A stretch of 64,000 bases of DNA. It comes from Spirochaetota bacterium (GTDB lineage Bacteria; Spirochaetota; Spirochaetia; Treponematales; UBA12059). How positions within the stretch are numbered: the stretch's first letter is position 1; each line of letters begins with the position of its first letter. The notes below the pieces were generated by a model. That model was not told the DNA's origin. It saw only the letters and a program-made list of their open reading frames with translations, and searched no databases. The stretch spans positions 62,001 through 126,000 of the forward strand of contig JAPLSN010000036.1 of NCBI GenBank assembly GCA_026398615.1. The letters run 5' to 3'. Position numbers and translations under genes: made by a program. Positions 32,040-41,927 of the stretch are shown here, one piece after another.

Positions 32040-33026
32040 AATCCCGCAGCTGAGGCGGATTCCGCTTTCAGCTACCCGGTAACGACCGTTGGCCTTGGCG
32101 GTCTCAATGACGAGTAGAGGTTTGCGCTGGCGGTCGCTCGATATCGTACAGCCTTGAGATGAGGGAGATCGCTTCGCGAGCCCGCCCTTTCCCCTGCGCC
32201 GCGATGGACGCATCGACCAACTTCCGCCGCGCATGCGCCCAACACGCAACATGGGTAATGCCTTCTTTCTCGCCTATCGCGCTGTAACCAGCGTACCCGT
32301 CGGTCTGGAGGTACCCGCGCCAGTCAATGAGGAATTTCTAGATGAAATTGGCTTCGCGCGAGACATGGTAGCGGTACAGGATCACGGCCCGGCGGCCCAC
32401 CGGTCATGACCCCCATGTACGACTTGCTCGTGTTCGGCCTTTCTTCCTCGCCCATGACCTGGAAGTACGTCTCGTCGCAATGGAGGCGCGGCGGCACAGG
32501 AGCGATGCGGAACTCGGTTGGATTTCCTGGCGCACCGGAACCGCCCACGGGTTTCACGACGTACTTCGGACGCACATGCGGATCACGACCATTTTCTGCG
32601 GGATCCCGTGAACCTGCTCCTTTCCCCCTTCCCCGATCTGCGTGAGTACGCAGCCGGGAGGGACTATCTTTTCTTCATCGGAAAGATCCACGACGATATC
32701 GATGCGGGCGAGGTGCTCGTCCGGGGGCTTCCTGCCCGGCTTCGCCCGCGTGTACTCGGTCTTCCGAATGCGGACGGTTTCGGTTCCGGCTCCTTCATCT
32801 GGTGGCGACGCGAAGGTTCCGGCTTCGATGAAGAGGAGCCCCCTGTCTCTTGTCTTCTTGGGTGAGCTTTTCCGAGCTTTTACCGTATTTCCGCGCCCGT
32901 AACATGCGTATCTCTTCCTGCTGGGCGGCATTCGTCCGTGCCAGTTCGGCGACGATGCGGCAAGGCTTGTCATTTCTCAGCTTGATTGAGGCGGTTTTTT
33001 CCCCGTATTTCTGCTGCATCAGACAT
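32040..33026 (-). pseudogene. Degenerate IS66-family transposase (TnpC)
   Basis: Fragments of the IS66 TnpC transposase occur in order but in shifting frames: the N-terminal helical region (CRIVAELARTNAAQQEEIR, ARKYGKSSEKL), the GRKPP..HLARIDIVVDLSDEEK zinc-finger part, IRPKYVVKP, the DDE-domain start DETYFQVMGEEERPNTSKSY, and, in another frame, WRGYLQTDGYAGYSAIGEKE with THVACWAHARRKLVDASIAA. At least three frameshifts or stops make it inactive. A TATACT box sits six bases before the original ATG. Confidence 0.85.
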
Positions 33027-33065
33027 GAACCAAGTATAACACAGTATGCTTTTTCTATCACGCGA

Positions 33066-33182
33066 TTACGGCACGCTGGAATGCGAATTACTCTTGTGCT
33101 TCCTCCAGAAGTCGATGCCCCGCAAGAAGAGCCGCACTTGTTCACGGTCGATCTCTCGGGCTTTGGCCTCGTCGGATGGAAA
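33066..33182 (-). pseudogene. IS66 TnpB (Orf2) C-terminal fragment
   Basis: A short piece reading AREIDREQVRLFLRGIDFWR and ending HSSVP-stop resembles the C-terminus of the IS66 accessory protein TnpB. It lies upstream of tnpC, the normal IS66 order, and is cut where the PAP2 phosphatase gene ends. The left end of the element is missing. Confidence 0.6.
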
Positions 33183-34097
33183 TCAGGGGATACCCGTACC
33201 ACCCGCCGTCATGGGCATTTCCGCTTCGGCCAAGCCCAGTCGGATGAACGCGAGCGGCGCGCCGAGGGATATCCACGCACCCAGGAGACCGTAGCGGGCG
33301 AACCGGAACAGCGCATACGACTGGTCGCCTTCACCGGGAAGGATGGCCTTGAGCCCGAAGTAGATGAGACCCGCGCCGGCCATACCGATCCCGTAGCGGG
33401 CGGCTTTCGCGGGCAAGGTTCCGGCTGCCCGGTACCCGCCGAGTTCCGGCAGGAAGGCCGCGCCTCCCGCTACGCCCAGGAAGAGGCCGGCCAGGCCGGT
33501 TTCTTCCCTGTTGAGCATGTTCATGAAAAAGGCGGCAACGGCAGCCGCGAGGATCTTGAGACGGACGTTCTGGACCGAAACGAAGCGGGTTATATCCGAT
33601 CCGAACACCAGCCACGCGACGGCGATCATGCCGCCGATCGCCCAACCCGCGAAGACGTCGGTGGGGAAATGGACGCCGAGGTATATCCGGGAAAACCCGA
33701 CGATCAACGGTATGCCGATGGCAAGCGACACACCGACAAGCCGCGGCAGGCGAGACGCCGCTACGCCCCAGAAGACCGCCGAGGATTGGGAATGCCCCGA
33801 GGGCAGGCCATAGCTCGGCTCCTTCGCGAGACCCAGGGAAGCATCCAGCTGGTACGGCCTCGGCTGGGCGAAAAGAACCTTGAGCCAGGCATTGAGAAGG
33901 CCGGAAAAGACGGAGAGGAGCGCCAACTGCACGCCGAAACGGTAATCGACGCACCAGGCTGCGAAGGGCAGGAGGATGCCGTAGAGATAGATGGTTCCCC
34001 CCGCGGACACGACCTTCATCGCCAAGGTCAGCGCGGGCGACGCGAACGACTGCGCGACCCGGACGACAGCCAGGCCCCACGAGAGCACATCTTCCAT
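33183..34097 (-). CDS. PAP2-family membrane phosphatase
   Basis: A multi-pass inner-membrane phosphatase of 304 residues (306 if it starts at 34103). The three PAP2 motifs are complete: K-x6-RP (KVLFAQPRP), PSGH (LPSGHSQSS) and SR-x5-H-x3-D (SRIYLGVHFPTD). The family dephosphorylates undecaprenyl pyrophosphate, phosphatidate or similar lipids. A further C-terminal stretch holds several more membrane helices of unknown role. AAAGGGGA fits the ATG at 34097 better than 34103. Its stop abuts the IS66 remnant, but the reading frame looks intact. Confidence 0.9.
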   Translation of the reverse strand: MEDVLSWGLAVVRVAQSFASPALTLAMKVVSAGGTIYLYGILLPFAAWCVDYRFGVQLALLSVFSGLLNAWLKVLFAQPRPYQLDASLGLAKEPSYGLPSGHSQSSAVFWGVAASRLPRLVGVSLAIGIPLIVGFSRIYLGVHFPTDVFAGWAIGGMIAVAWLVFGSDITRFVSVQNVRLKILAAAVAAFFMNMLNREETGLAGLFLGVAGGAAFLPELGGYRAAGTLPAKAARYGIGMAGAGLIYFGLKAILPGEGDQSYALFRFARYGLLGAWISLGAPLAFIRLGLAEAEMPMTAGGTGIP

Positions 34098-34302
34098 ATT
34101 CATTCCCCTTTCGCGGCGCCCGGCTCGCGAGACGCCGGGTTTTTCGACAGACTCGCGGGCATCCCTCGCTGGAGTCTCGCACACCCGGCACGATAAGGCA
34201 ACAATGCCGCGATACCAGTCCGGAAACGCCCGCGGGCGGCACGCGTGCATCCGGGCTTTCCGATAGCCAATCTCCCCGAAAGCTACTATACTCCATCCCG
34301 TG

Positions 34303-34779
34303 ATGCTGACGAAAAACCCCGAGGTCATCTCCCTCATCGAGAGCATTGGCGAGCACTTCCGCAACAACATCTCGAACCGCTATACGCGGAGGGCACTGTC
34401 ATCCATGACGATCGACGCCAATTCCTGGACGCTCATCGAGGAACTGACCGAGAAGACCGAGAACTACCGGTACCAGGGCTACCATCTCGACGAGCTTTAC
34501 GCGCAGATCCTGGCCATGGGACGGTTCATCCAGCACGCGCGGCGGGAGGTAGTCCCGAATCCACGCCTGTTCGCGGCAGGCAGCGAAGCTTCGTCCGACA
34601 GGGTATTCTCGAACATGGCGGCAAGCAACTTCGGGGCCAACCTGAAAGTCCTCGCCGACAAGATCCACGACCTGTACATGAAAACCGTCGAGATCGACAA
34701 GGAATCCTCCGGCCCGAAAGCTCCGGCCTACACGCAGATACCCGAACTGCAGGAACTCGGCCACTACCTCGTCGAATAG
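34303..34779 (+). CDS. Hypothetical helical protein
   Basis: A 158-residue, mostly helical soluble protein (LTKNPEVISLIESIGEHFRN; TENYRYQGYHLDELYAQILA; NFGANLKVLADKIHDLYMKT). I do not recognise the family. A TATACT box lies at 34287-34292; a GTG at 34300, seven bases after the box, could be a leaderless start, with ATG at 34303 next to it. It precedes the broken alpha-galactosidase gene. Confidence 0.75.
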   Translation: MLTKNPEVISLIESIGEHFRNNISNRYTRRALSSMTIDANSWTLIEELTEKTENYRYQGYHLDELYAQILAMGRFIQHARREVVPNPRLFAAGSEASSDRVFSNMAASNFGANLKVLADKIHDLYMKTVEIDKESSGPKAPAYTQIPELQELGHYLVE

Positions 34780-34825
34780 CGTTTGAGCGCGCGCCCCTTT
34801 GTCCACCGGCATCACGGAGCAACCC

Positions 34826-36185
34826 ATGACCCCGAACCGGATCCAGAAAACCGTCACACCGGCCACGGGTGGCTGCTCGATCGCGTACGCGCTGTCGGCT
34901 GCCTCGCCGCGCACCGTTTTCATCGAGGCGCTCAACACCTACACGGAGCGCCCCTTCACGCCGAAGCGACGAGGCCTCGTCGCTTCGCATTTCCTCACCT
35001 GGCTGCGGAAGGGCGACCGTTTCCTTGCGCTCGTATCCGTGATGGCGGACGGCAAGACTTACTCGGAGGGCGAAAGGATCGCGGAACTCCGGGTCATCAT
35101 CGCCAACGACTTTTTCTCGCTCCGTGACGAGATACAATCGATCTTCTCCACGCGAGAGCGATTCGATTCCTTGCGTTTCCTCGGGTCGGAATCGTATACC
35201 CGCCTCGTGCCGGGCGGCTACGAATCCTGGTACAATCACTGCTCGGCGATCGACGAGTCCATCATCACGGCCGATCTGGAAGGATTGTGCTCCATGCCCA
35301 ACCTCATAAACCGCCTCTACCTCGGCCGCGGCAAGCCCACGGTGTTCGAAGTGGACGACGGCTGGGAACGGACCGTCGGCGACTGGCGTGCCGGCGAATC
35401 GCGGTTCCCGGACGGGATGAAGCCCGTGGCGGACCGGATCCGCGCGAAAGGCTGCTTGCCCGGGCTCTGGTTCGCGCCCTTCGTCGCCACCCGCGCTTCC
35501 CCGGTATTTGCCGAAAAACCGGAATGGCTCCTGCGCGACGGCGCGGGCAACCCCGTCGTCGCCGGCTGGATGGCCGCCTGGGGAAGGGATTTCCATTGCC
35601 TGGACCTCTCTCGCGCGGACGTCCTGGACCATCTCGACGGGATCATCGAAACGGCCATCGACGACTGGGGCTACCGCTACATCAAGCTCGACTTTCCTCT
35701 ACGCGGGGATCCTCCCCGGGGCACATGCCGAACCCGGCGCTCCTTGCGAGATCCACTCGGCCGCCCTGCGCCGGCTGGCGCGGAGATCAGCCAACGCGCG
35801 CGGAGAACCTGTCGCGTACCTCGGCTGCGACACCAAGGAAGACTGGGACGACCGGGCGGGCAGGTTCGTACGGCACCAGGGAAGGTCGGGCGCCCATTTG
35901 AGCGTGAGGGATACGATCAGCAGGGCGATCCTGGACCGCGCTGTATTCCTCCACGATCCGGATGTCGTGTTCTGCCGCCGCGGGAACATCAGCCTCACCG
36001 ACACCGAAAAGGAGCTCATGGCGCTCGTCGCCTTCCTGTTCGCGTCCCAGGTCATGTTCTCCGATGACATGAGCTCGTTCGATCCCGGCCGCGAAAAGGA
36101 TTTCACCGACAGGCTCGACGGCCTGCGGGACCGCCTTGCCGACGTCGAGGCTTGCGCGCTCCGCGTCCCCTGCTTCAGCGCTTGA
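34826..36185 (+). pseudogene. Frameshifted GH36/GH-D alpha-galactosidase
   Basis: The first part reads as a GH36-type barrel: SWYNHCSAIDESII, FEVDDGWERTVGDW, GLWFAPFVATRASPVF and YIKLDF with the nucleophile aspartate. One extra base in ACTTTCCTC (35692-35697) then breaks the frame; the next frame continues with FLYAGILPGAHAEPGAPCEI and FLHDPDVVFCRRGNIS up to 36185. The segment that should carry the acid/base aspartate is also shortened. Either this is a genuine pseudogene or the indel is a sequencing error; the missing segment favours decay. Confidence 0.75.
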
Positions 36186-36281
36186 AATGACAGGTTGCCG
36201 GAAAGCTTTGGATCTTCCAGCGACCTGACAAGTTCCGTGAAGGCAAAAAAGTGCCCGGCTCCGGGTCAAGGAACCATCGCG

Positions 36282-37934
36282 ATGGAAAAAACCGTATACG
36301 TCATCGGGCACAAGAACCCCGATACCGACAGCGTCGTGGCCGCAGCCGCGTACGCGTATCTGAAACGCTCGCTCGGCCTCGCCCGCTGCGTCGCCGCCCG
36401 GGCGGGACGCGTCAACCCGCAGACGGAGTACGTCTTCGAGCGCTTCGACGTGGAACTGCCGACCTTCCTTCCCGACCTCGTGCCGAGGGTCGCGCACCAG
36501 ATGCGCGGCCTCTCCGACGTCGCACGCCGTGGCACTCCGCTGTGGCGCGCCCTCGGGATGATGGGCGACGACGGGACGAAATCCCTGCCTATCGTCGACG
36601 ACGGCGGCGCGTACGTCGCCATGCTCCATTACGGGGCTTTCGCGCGCAACATCCTCAAGAAGATCAACCCGCACCGGAAGGCGGTCGTCCCCACGAGCGT
36701 CTCGCGCATGGCCGAGACGATGAAGGCCCAACCCGTCTGCGTCTTCGACGGGGACGAGTCGTTCCGGGGCCAGATCCTCGTCGCGGCCCTCGAGACCGGC
36801 AGCTTCAAGGCGCACCTCGACGCGGAGGCCAAGGATTCCGTGATCGTCGTGGTCGGCGACCGGATCGACGTCCAGCGCTACGCGATCGAATCCGGCGTGC
36901 GCTGCCTCGTCATCACGAACGGCAGCCTGCTTCCCCGGGAGCTCAAGGACCTGGCCGAGGAGCGCAGGGTGTCGGTCCTCGTCTCGCCCTACGACACGAG
37001 TTCCACGACCCTGCTCGTGATCTATTCCACGCCGGCGGAAACCATGGCCGACGCGGACATCGCGCCGGTGGGCGTCGACACGCCCCTCAAGCGCGCCCGG
37101 GAATCGGTCATGGCCAGCGCGAGCCGATCGGTGGCCGTGGTGGACGACGCAGGGCTGGTGATCGGCCTCCTCACGGAAAGCGACCTCATCGCGGAGCCGA
37201 ACGTCGAGCTGATCCTCGTCGACCACAACGAGCTGTCGCAGGCCGTGGAGGGCGCCGAGCACTACCGTATCCTCGAGGTCATCGACCACCACCGCCTCGG
37301 TTCGTTCTCGACGAAATACCCAATCACCTTCATCAACCGCGTGGTCGGATCCACGAGCACGATCGTCACGTCGATGTTCCGTGAAACCCGCACCCCCATC
37401 CCGAAACCGATCGCATCCATTCTCCTGTGCGGGATCCTGTCCGACACGCTCACGCTCAAGTCAGCCACGACCACCGACGTCGACCGCGAAACCGCGGAGT
37501 ATCTGGCCAACATAGCCGACCTGGAAATCGCGGACATCGGCCGCGACATCCTCTCGTCCGCGAGCTTCGTCGGGAAGATGCCGGCAAAGGACATCGTGAG
37601 GCTCGACATCAAGGAATACGTGACCGAGTCCGGCAGGATTTCGGTTTCTCAGGCGGAAGCCGACTCTCCCGACGGGATCCTCGCCCGCAAGACGGAGATA
37701 TTCGCGGAACTCCGCGCTTTGCGCGAGTCCAGGGGCCTCCTCCTGGCCGCGCTCATGGTGACAGACATCACCGCGCTCACGAGCCTTTTATTCCTGGAAG
37801 CCGACAGGGACCTTCACCACCTCGTCGCCTATCCCCGCGTCGACGCGGGGATCTACGAGCTGAAGGACATCCTCTCCAGGAAAAAGCAGCTCATGCCCGT
37901 CATATTCGAACTCGTTGAAAGGGCGGCGAAATAG
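36282..37934 (+). CDS. ppaC: Manganese-dependent inorganic pyrophosphatase with CBS-DRTGG regulatory insert
   Basis: Family II pyrophosphatase of 550 residues. The DHH-superfamily catalytic part is split: the N-terminus has VIGHKNPDTDSV, and later come LVDHNELSQAV, EVIDHHRLGSF and the DHHA2 domain with SRKKQ near the C-terminus. Between them (about 65-300) lie CBS-type segments (SLPIVDDGGAYVAML; SVAVVDDAGLVIGLLTESDL) and a DRTGG-like domain, the architecture regulated by adenine nucleotides in clostridia. Start ATG chosen at the conserved N-terminus with AAGGAACC upstream. It lies just after the broken galactosidase and converges with the moxR operon. Confidence 0.92.
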   Translation: MEKTVYVIGHKNPDTDSVVAAAAYAYLKRSLGLARCVAARAGRVNPQTEYVFERFDVELPTFLPDLVPRVAHQMRGLSDVARRGTPLWRALGMMGDDGTKSLPIVDDGGAYVAMLHYGAFARNILKKINPHRKAVVPTSVSRMAETMKAQPVCVFDGDESFRGQILVAALETGSFKAHLDAEAKDSVIVVVGDRIDVQRYAIESGVRCLVITNGSLLPRELKDLAEERRVSVLVSPYDTSSTTLLVIYSTPAETMADADIAPVGVDTPLKRARESVMASASRSVAVVDDAGLVIGLLTESDLIAEPNVELILVDHNELSQAVEGAEHYRILEVIDHHRLGSFSTKYPITFINRVVGSTSTIVTSMFRETRTPIPKPIASILLCGILSDTLTLKSATTTDVDRETAEYLANIADLEIADIGRDILSSASFVGKMPAKDIVRLDIKEYVTESGRISVSQAEADSPDGILARKTEIFAELRALRESRGLLLAALMVTDITALTSLLFLEADRDLHHLVAYPRVDAGIYELKDILSRKKQLMPVIFELVERAAK

Positions 37935-37953
37935 CCGACCACACGGCCGCCGT

Positions 37954-39756
37954 TCAACGGTCGACCGTGTGGATGGAGCGGACGAGAAAGTCCGCGATCG
38001 CGGGCGCCCGGGTTTCGCCCACCGACGCGAATGAAGTCTTCCCGCCCGCCAGCACTGCGCCCGTCCTCTTCGACGCAAGTTCGTACGCCACGACAGCCCC
38101 CTCGACGGATACGGTCAACGAATATGCAAAAGCGCTCTCGCCGCCGGATCGGGCCGTTTCCATCCCGGAGGCTGACAGGACGCGCCCGAGTCTCCCCTGA
38201 AACCGGGCATCGGCTGAGCGTACCCGCAGTTCGACGGGAAGCCCGAACCCGTTCCGCCTGAACGAGCCGCGGTTCACGAGGTAGAGCCGTTCGAGCGTCT
38301 CCCTGAGCCCGATCCGGTCCCCCCGCCGCGCGAGCAACCCCGCCGCTTCAGAAAGCCCCCGGGCGACAAGATCGAGTTCCCATGCGGGGTCGAGAGCAGG
38401 CAACGCGCGCTGGAGCATGGCCGGATCGGCGTCCAGGATCGCGCGTTCCAGGTCGTACATCGCTTTCGATTCCGGTACCGCCTCCGTTTCGAATCCGGCC
38501 AGGGACTCGAGGTAGCGCCTCGCCGTTCCCGGGTAGCGAATGAACGCGAGGTAGCGGTTGTAGTCGGCGTTGCGCCTGTTGCCAAGCCTCGCGTAGTCGT
38601 CCGCCTCTGCCCTGGCCGCCTTGCCGGCGAGCAATTCGTGCCATGACGAAAGGAGCTTCCATCCGGCCGCGGCGAACAGCCCGGCCGCAATGTCCGGGAA
38701 ACCCCTCTTCGGGCGGAGAAACTCGACGTTCGCGAGCCCCGAGCAGACCTCCGCATAGGAATCGTGGAGCGCCTGAGAAAAACTCTCGGGATTGATGCCG
38801 AAATTGACCATCCAGGGGTGCTTCCGGATCTTCGCGACGTCGTCGAGGTACGCGAGGGCTTCTTCGAGCCTGCCCGCCTCGAGGCAGGCGTCCGCGAGGT
38901 CGAGCCGCGAGAGCGGCGTCTTGTCCAGCGCGAACGCGGCGCCGTAATCGGCGAATGCGGCTCGGAAATCCTGCCTGCGCTGCCTGAGCTCTCCACGCGC
39001 GAGCAATCCGCTCGCACGGCGCTCCGCGTCGATGGACTTGCCGGCCCCGGCGAGCGCCTCGTCGAAGCGGTGGAACGCGGAATCGAGTAGCGAGAGGTTG
39101 TACAACGCTATCGCCGCGAAATGCCCGTCGCCCGCTCCCGTCGCCTCGTCGATGGCGATCCGGTAATACGATTCCGCCTTGGCGTAATCGTAGATCTCCG
39201 AATAGAGTGTCCCGAGGGTCATGGCGAAACCTCGGTTCATCCCAAAGCGTCCGGCGGCGTCCAGGAGGAGCTTGATGCCCGCTTCGAGCTCGTGGACCTT
39301 GTAGCGCATCCAGCCCAGCTCGCCGATCGCGTCAAGATTGTCCGGCTCCAGCATGAGGGTCCGTTCGAGTGCCGTGATGGAATCTTCCTCCCGGTTGAGA
39401 CGGCCGTAGCAGTCGGAAAGCAGGAACCAGACCTTGGCCGATCCAGGATCGATCCTCGCAGCCGCCTCATATTCCCCCGCGGCCAGCTCGTAGAACTCCC
39501 TGTCGTAGAACACGCCGGCCAGCTCGATCCTGATCGGCGCGGAATCCGGGTACGATTCCTTCGCCTGTTCGAGGAGGACGACCGCGCCGCCATAGTCGCC
39601 TGAATCCATGAGCCCGTAGGCCTTTTCCACGATGCCCATATCCGGCGGCTCGTCAGGCGGAGCGTCGCCCTGCGCGCCCGGACTTGCGACCGTTCCGATC
39701 GAGAGGATGATGGCGAGAGCCGCCGTGCGGAACGATCCGATGCTGCGCCGCGTCAA
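37954..39756 (-). CDS. Exported TPR-repeat protein of the moxR operon
   Basis: A 600-residue protein with a signal sequence (ALAIILSIGTVASPGAQ) and many tetratricopeptide repeats (AYGLMDSGDYGGAVVLLEQA; YEAAARIDPGSAKVWFLLSD; ALERTLMLEPDNLDAIGELG). The C-terminal part has a beta-rich ending (AYSLTVSVEGAVVAYELASK). The start is a TTG with AGGAGG five bases upstream, and it overlaps the stop of the transglutaminase gene (TTGA), so translation is coupled. It is the last gene of the operon and probably a periplasmic assembly or scaffold partner. Confidence 0.85.
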   Translation of the reverse strand: MTRRSIGSFRTAALAIILSIGTVASPGAQGDAPPDEPPDMGIVEKAYGLMDSGDYGGAVVLLEQAKESYPDSAPIRIELAGVFYDREFYELAAGEYEAAARIDPGSAKVWFLLSDCYGRLNREEDSITALERTLMLEPDNLDAIGELGWMRYKVHELEAGIKLLLDAAGRFGMNRGFAMTLGTLYSEIYDYAKAESYYRIAIDEATGAGDGHFAAIALYNLSLLDSAFHRFDEALAGAGKSIDAERRASGLLARGELRQRRQDFRAAFADYGAAFALDKTPLSRLDLADACLEAGRLEEALAYLDDVAKIRKHPWMVNFGINPESFSQALHDSYAEVCSGLANVEFLRPKRGFPDIAAGLFAAAGWKLLSSWHELLAGKAARAEADDYARLGNRRNADYNRYLAFIRYPGTARRYLESLAGFETEAVPESKAMYDLERAILDADPAMLQRALPALDPAWELDLVARGLSEAAGLLARRGDRIGLRETLERLYLVNRGSFRRNGFGLPVELRVRSADARFQGRLGRVLSASGMETARSGGESAFAYSLTVSVEGAVVAYELASKRTGAVLAGGKTSFASVGETRAPAIADFLVRSIHTVDR

Positions 39757-41927
39757 GGCCGCCTCCTGAAGGGTCGCCTGGGGTCCAGGAAGCCGAGGAT
39801 CCTCGCAAGGCAATGCGCCTTCGTACCAAGCTCCCGCGCTGCCCGGGCCGACCGCGCGGCGAAATCGGCCGCGTCGCGCTCATCGACAACCGGGGAAAAG
39901 CGCGCCCGGTCGAAATCCGCCGACAGGGCGCGAAGGGGAACGCCGGTAGCCGTTTCCGTCCTCGCGGCGAATTCCTGGGTCGTCTCGTCGGCCTTCCTCC
40001 TGCAACCGTGGACGGCGGCCGCGTCCACGACCAGTGACCAGGCCAGGAGCGCGAGGGCGCGTCCCTTCGCGGTCCTGACGCGAAGCGCAAGGATCGTCCA
40101 ACCCGCCGCCAGGACCATCGCGAAGAGCGCGACGAGGGTCAGTGGCCAGAATCTCGCGGCAAGTTCGGCCGCTCGACGAGCCCCCTGCCACCCGGACGGA
40201 GAGTCGACGGCTCCATCCTCCACGGATCCGAAGGGCAACGGCTTGTTTTTCAGGATTTCCTTGAGCAGGCTCTCGAAAAGCTCGGGATCCACGCTGTTGG
40301 AAAACTCGATCGACTCGCCCGGCGCCGGGGTCTGGCTCGTGGGATCGAACTCGATCCAGCCATACGGGCCCATCCATGCTTCCACCCACGCGTGCGCCAT
40401 GTTTTCCTTTACCGGGAAGAAGCCGAGTGCCTCGGTTTCGGGATCGACGAAAAAACCCACGGCGATGCGCGACGGTATTCCCGAGGCGCGGAGCAGGAGA
40501 GCCATCGAAAAGGCGAAATAGGAGCAATAGCCCTTTTTCGTCTCGAAGAGGAACCGCCCGATCTTGTCCCCGTTCGGCGCCGCGCCGGGATTGAGTGAAT
40601 AGAAATAGTTGTCGCGCAGGTAGGTTTCGACGGCACGCGCCTTTTCGAATGGGGTCGAACGGCCGGCCGTGATGTCGTTCGCCAGTTTTGCGATGCGCCC
40701 GTCCCGCCCGAAGTCGAGGAACGCGCGCAGGGCTTCGGCTGAAATAGCGTTGCCTGCCCCGCTGCCGCGGGGGTCGTACCCGTCGGCCGGTGCATCGACC
40801 GATTCATCGTACCACGAAGCGTCCCTGACCGAAGATACGACGCCGTAGACGCTGGAAAACGACGATCCGCTCCACGGCCTCATCGGCTCGACCGACACCG
40901 GCCGGTTCATGGCGACCAGGGCTCCGGGTTCGAGCGACAGCACGTAGTAGTCCTGCATCACCGGGACGCGTTTTCCCCATCCCGGGTCGGGGAAGGATTT
41001 TGGCCGGTCCGGGAGAACCCTCGATTCGTCTTTCGCGGGGCCGGAATCGATCGAGTCGAAATAGTTCCCGGCTTCGTCGAAACGCGACAGGGTCTGGCCG
41101 CGAAGGTACACGTTCATGTCGCCCGGATCCTTCCGCACGATGAGTACGAGCCCGTCCCCGAGTTCGATCTTGCTCTCGAGCTTCAGGTATTGCGAAAAGT
41201 CGAAGCGGAACAGCGTCGGCTTGAGGAGGCCGCCGCCCGAGGCCGTGGCGTTTTCCGTGTATCGCCCGAAGAGCCAGACGAGGAGGAGCGCGAGCGGCAC
41301 GAGAAGCGGCAGCGCCCGCCTGGCGCGCTTGCCGACGGTTGACCGTTCCGATTCGCCCGCGGCGCGGTAGAGCAGGAGAAGCGAAAATACCAGCGCGACG
41401 ATTCCCGCCCCTGCCAGCATGCTGGGATGCGGGTAGATCGTGACGCGCCTGCCGCCCTGGGGCCACGCGGACAGAGCCAGGATGACCAGGTCGATCGCCG
41501 CTTCCGCGACGATGAAAGCCCGCTTCCGCCCGGCCATCGCCGCCGACGCGGCCGCCCACGCCCAGAGCGGCAGGAAGGGCAGCCAGGTTTCATCGAAGAC
41601 GGCGTACAAGGCGTCCGTCGATGGCGATGGCCAGACCCCGCGTGCCGCCGCGATCCCCGCGAAGGCCGCGGCCCTCATCGCGAATGACGCTGCGACTGCG
41701 GCCGAAACCGCGACCCATGCCCGGAGCGGCGTCCTCCCGATGACTGCGCCGGCAACGGTAGCTGCGGCGAAGCAACCGGCGAACACGGGGTAGAGCGAAA
41801 GTTCCCTCGCGTAGAGATACGCTTGCGACGATACCGCGAACAGCGCTACCGCCCGCAGGACGCGGGTGAACGCGGATGGCCGCCCGGAAAGCGCCGCGCG
41901 GGCCGGTTCGGGGAAACCGGCTTTCAC
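39753..41927 (-). CDS. Transglutaminase-like membrane protein (TgpA type)
   Basis: A 724-residue membrane protein. Residues 1-240 hold six or more membrane helices; a periplasmic domain follows with a transglutaminase core: KKGYCSYFAFSMALLLRASGIPSRIAVGF (cysteine), ENMAHAWVEAWMGPYGWIEF (histidine) and DPTSQTP (aspartate). One more membrane helix lies near 640. GTG start at 41927 overlaps the DUF58 stop (GTGA). Proteins of this type always accompany MoxR and DUF58 and may cross-link or cleave envelope proteins. Confidence 0.9.
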   Translation of the reverse strand: MKAGFPEPARAALSGRPSAFTRVLRAVALFAVSSQAYLYARELSLYPVFAGCFAAATVAGAVIGRTPLRAWVAVSAAVAASFAMRAAAFAGIAAARGVWPSPSTDALYAVFDETWLPFLPLWAWAAASAAMAGRKRAFIVAEAAIDLVILALSAWPQGGRRVTIYPHPSMLAGAGIVALVFSLLLLYRAAGESERSTVGKRARRALPLLVPLALLLVWLFGRYTENATASGGGLLKPTLFRFDFSQYLKLESKIELGDGLVLIVRKDPGDMNVYLRGQTLSRFDEAGNYFDSIDSGPAKDESRVLPDRPKSFPDPGWGKRVPVMQDYYVLSLEPGALVAMNRPVSVEPMRPWSGSSFSSVYGVVSSVRDASWYDESVDAPADGYDPRGSGAGNAISAEALRAFLDFGRDGRIAKLANDITAGRSTPFEKARAVETYLRDNYFYSLNPGAAPNGDKIGRFLFETKKGYCSYFAFSMALLLRASGIPSRIAVGFFVDPETEALGFFPVKENMAHAWVEAWMGPYGWIEFDPTSQTPAPGESIEFSNSVDPELFESLLKEILKNKPLPFGSVEDGAVDSPSGWQGARRAAELAARFWPLTLVALFAMVLAAGWTILALRVRTAKGRALALLAWSLVVDAAAVHGCRRKADETTQEFAARTETATGVPLRALSADFDRARFSPVVDERDAADFAARSARAARELGTKAHCLARILGFLDPRRPFRRRP

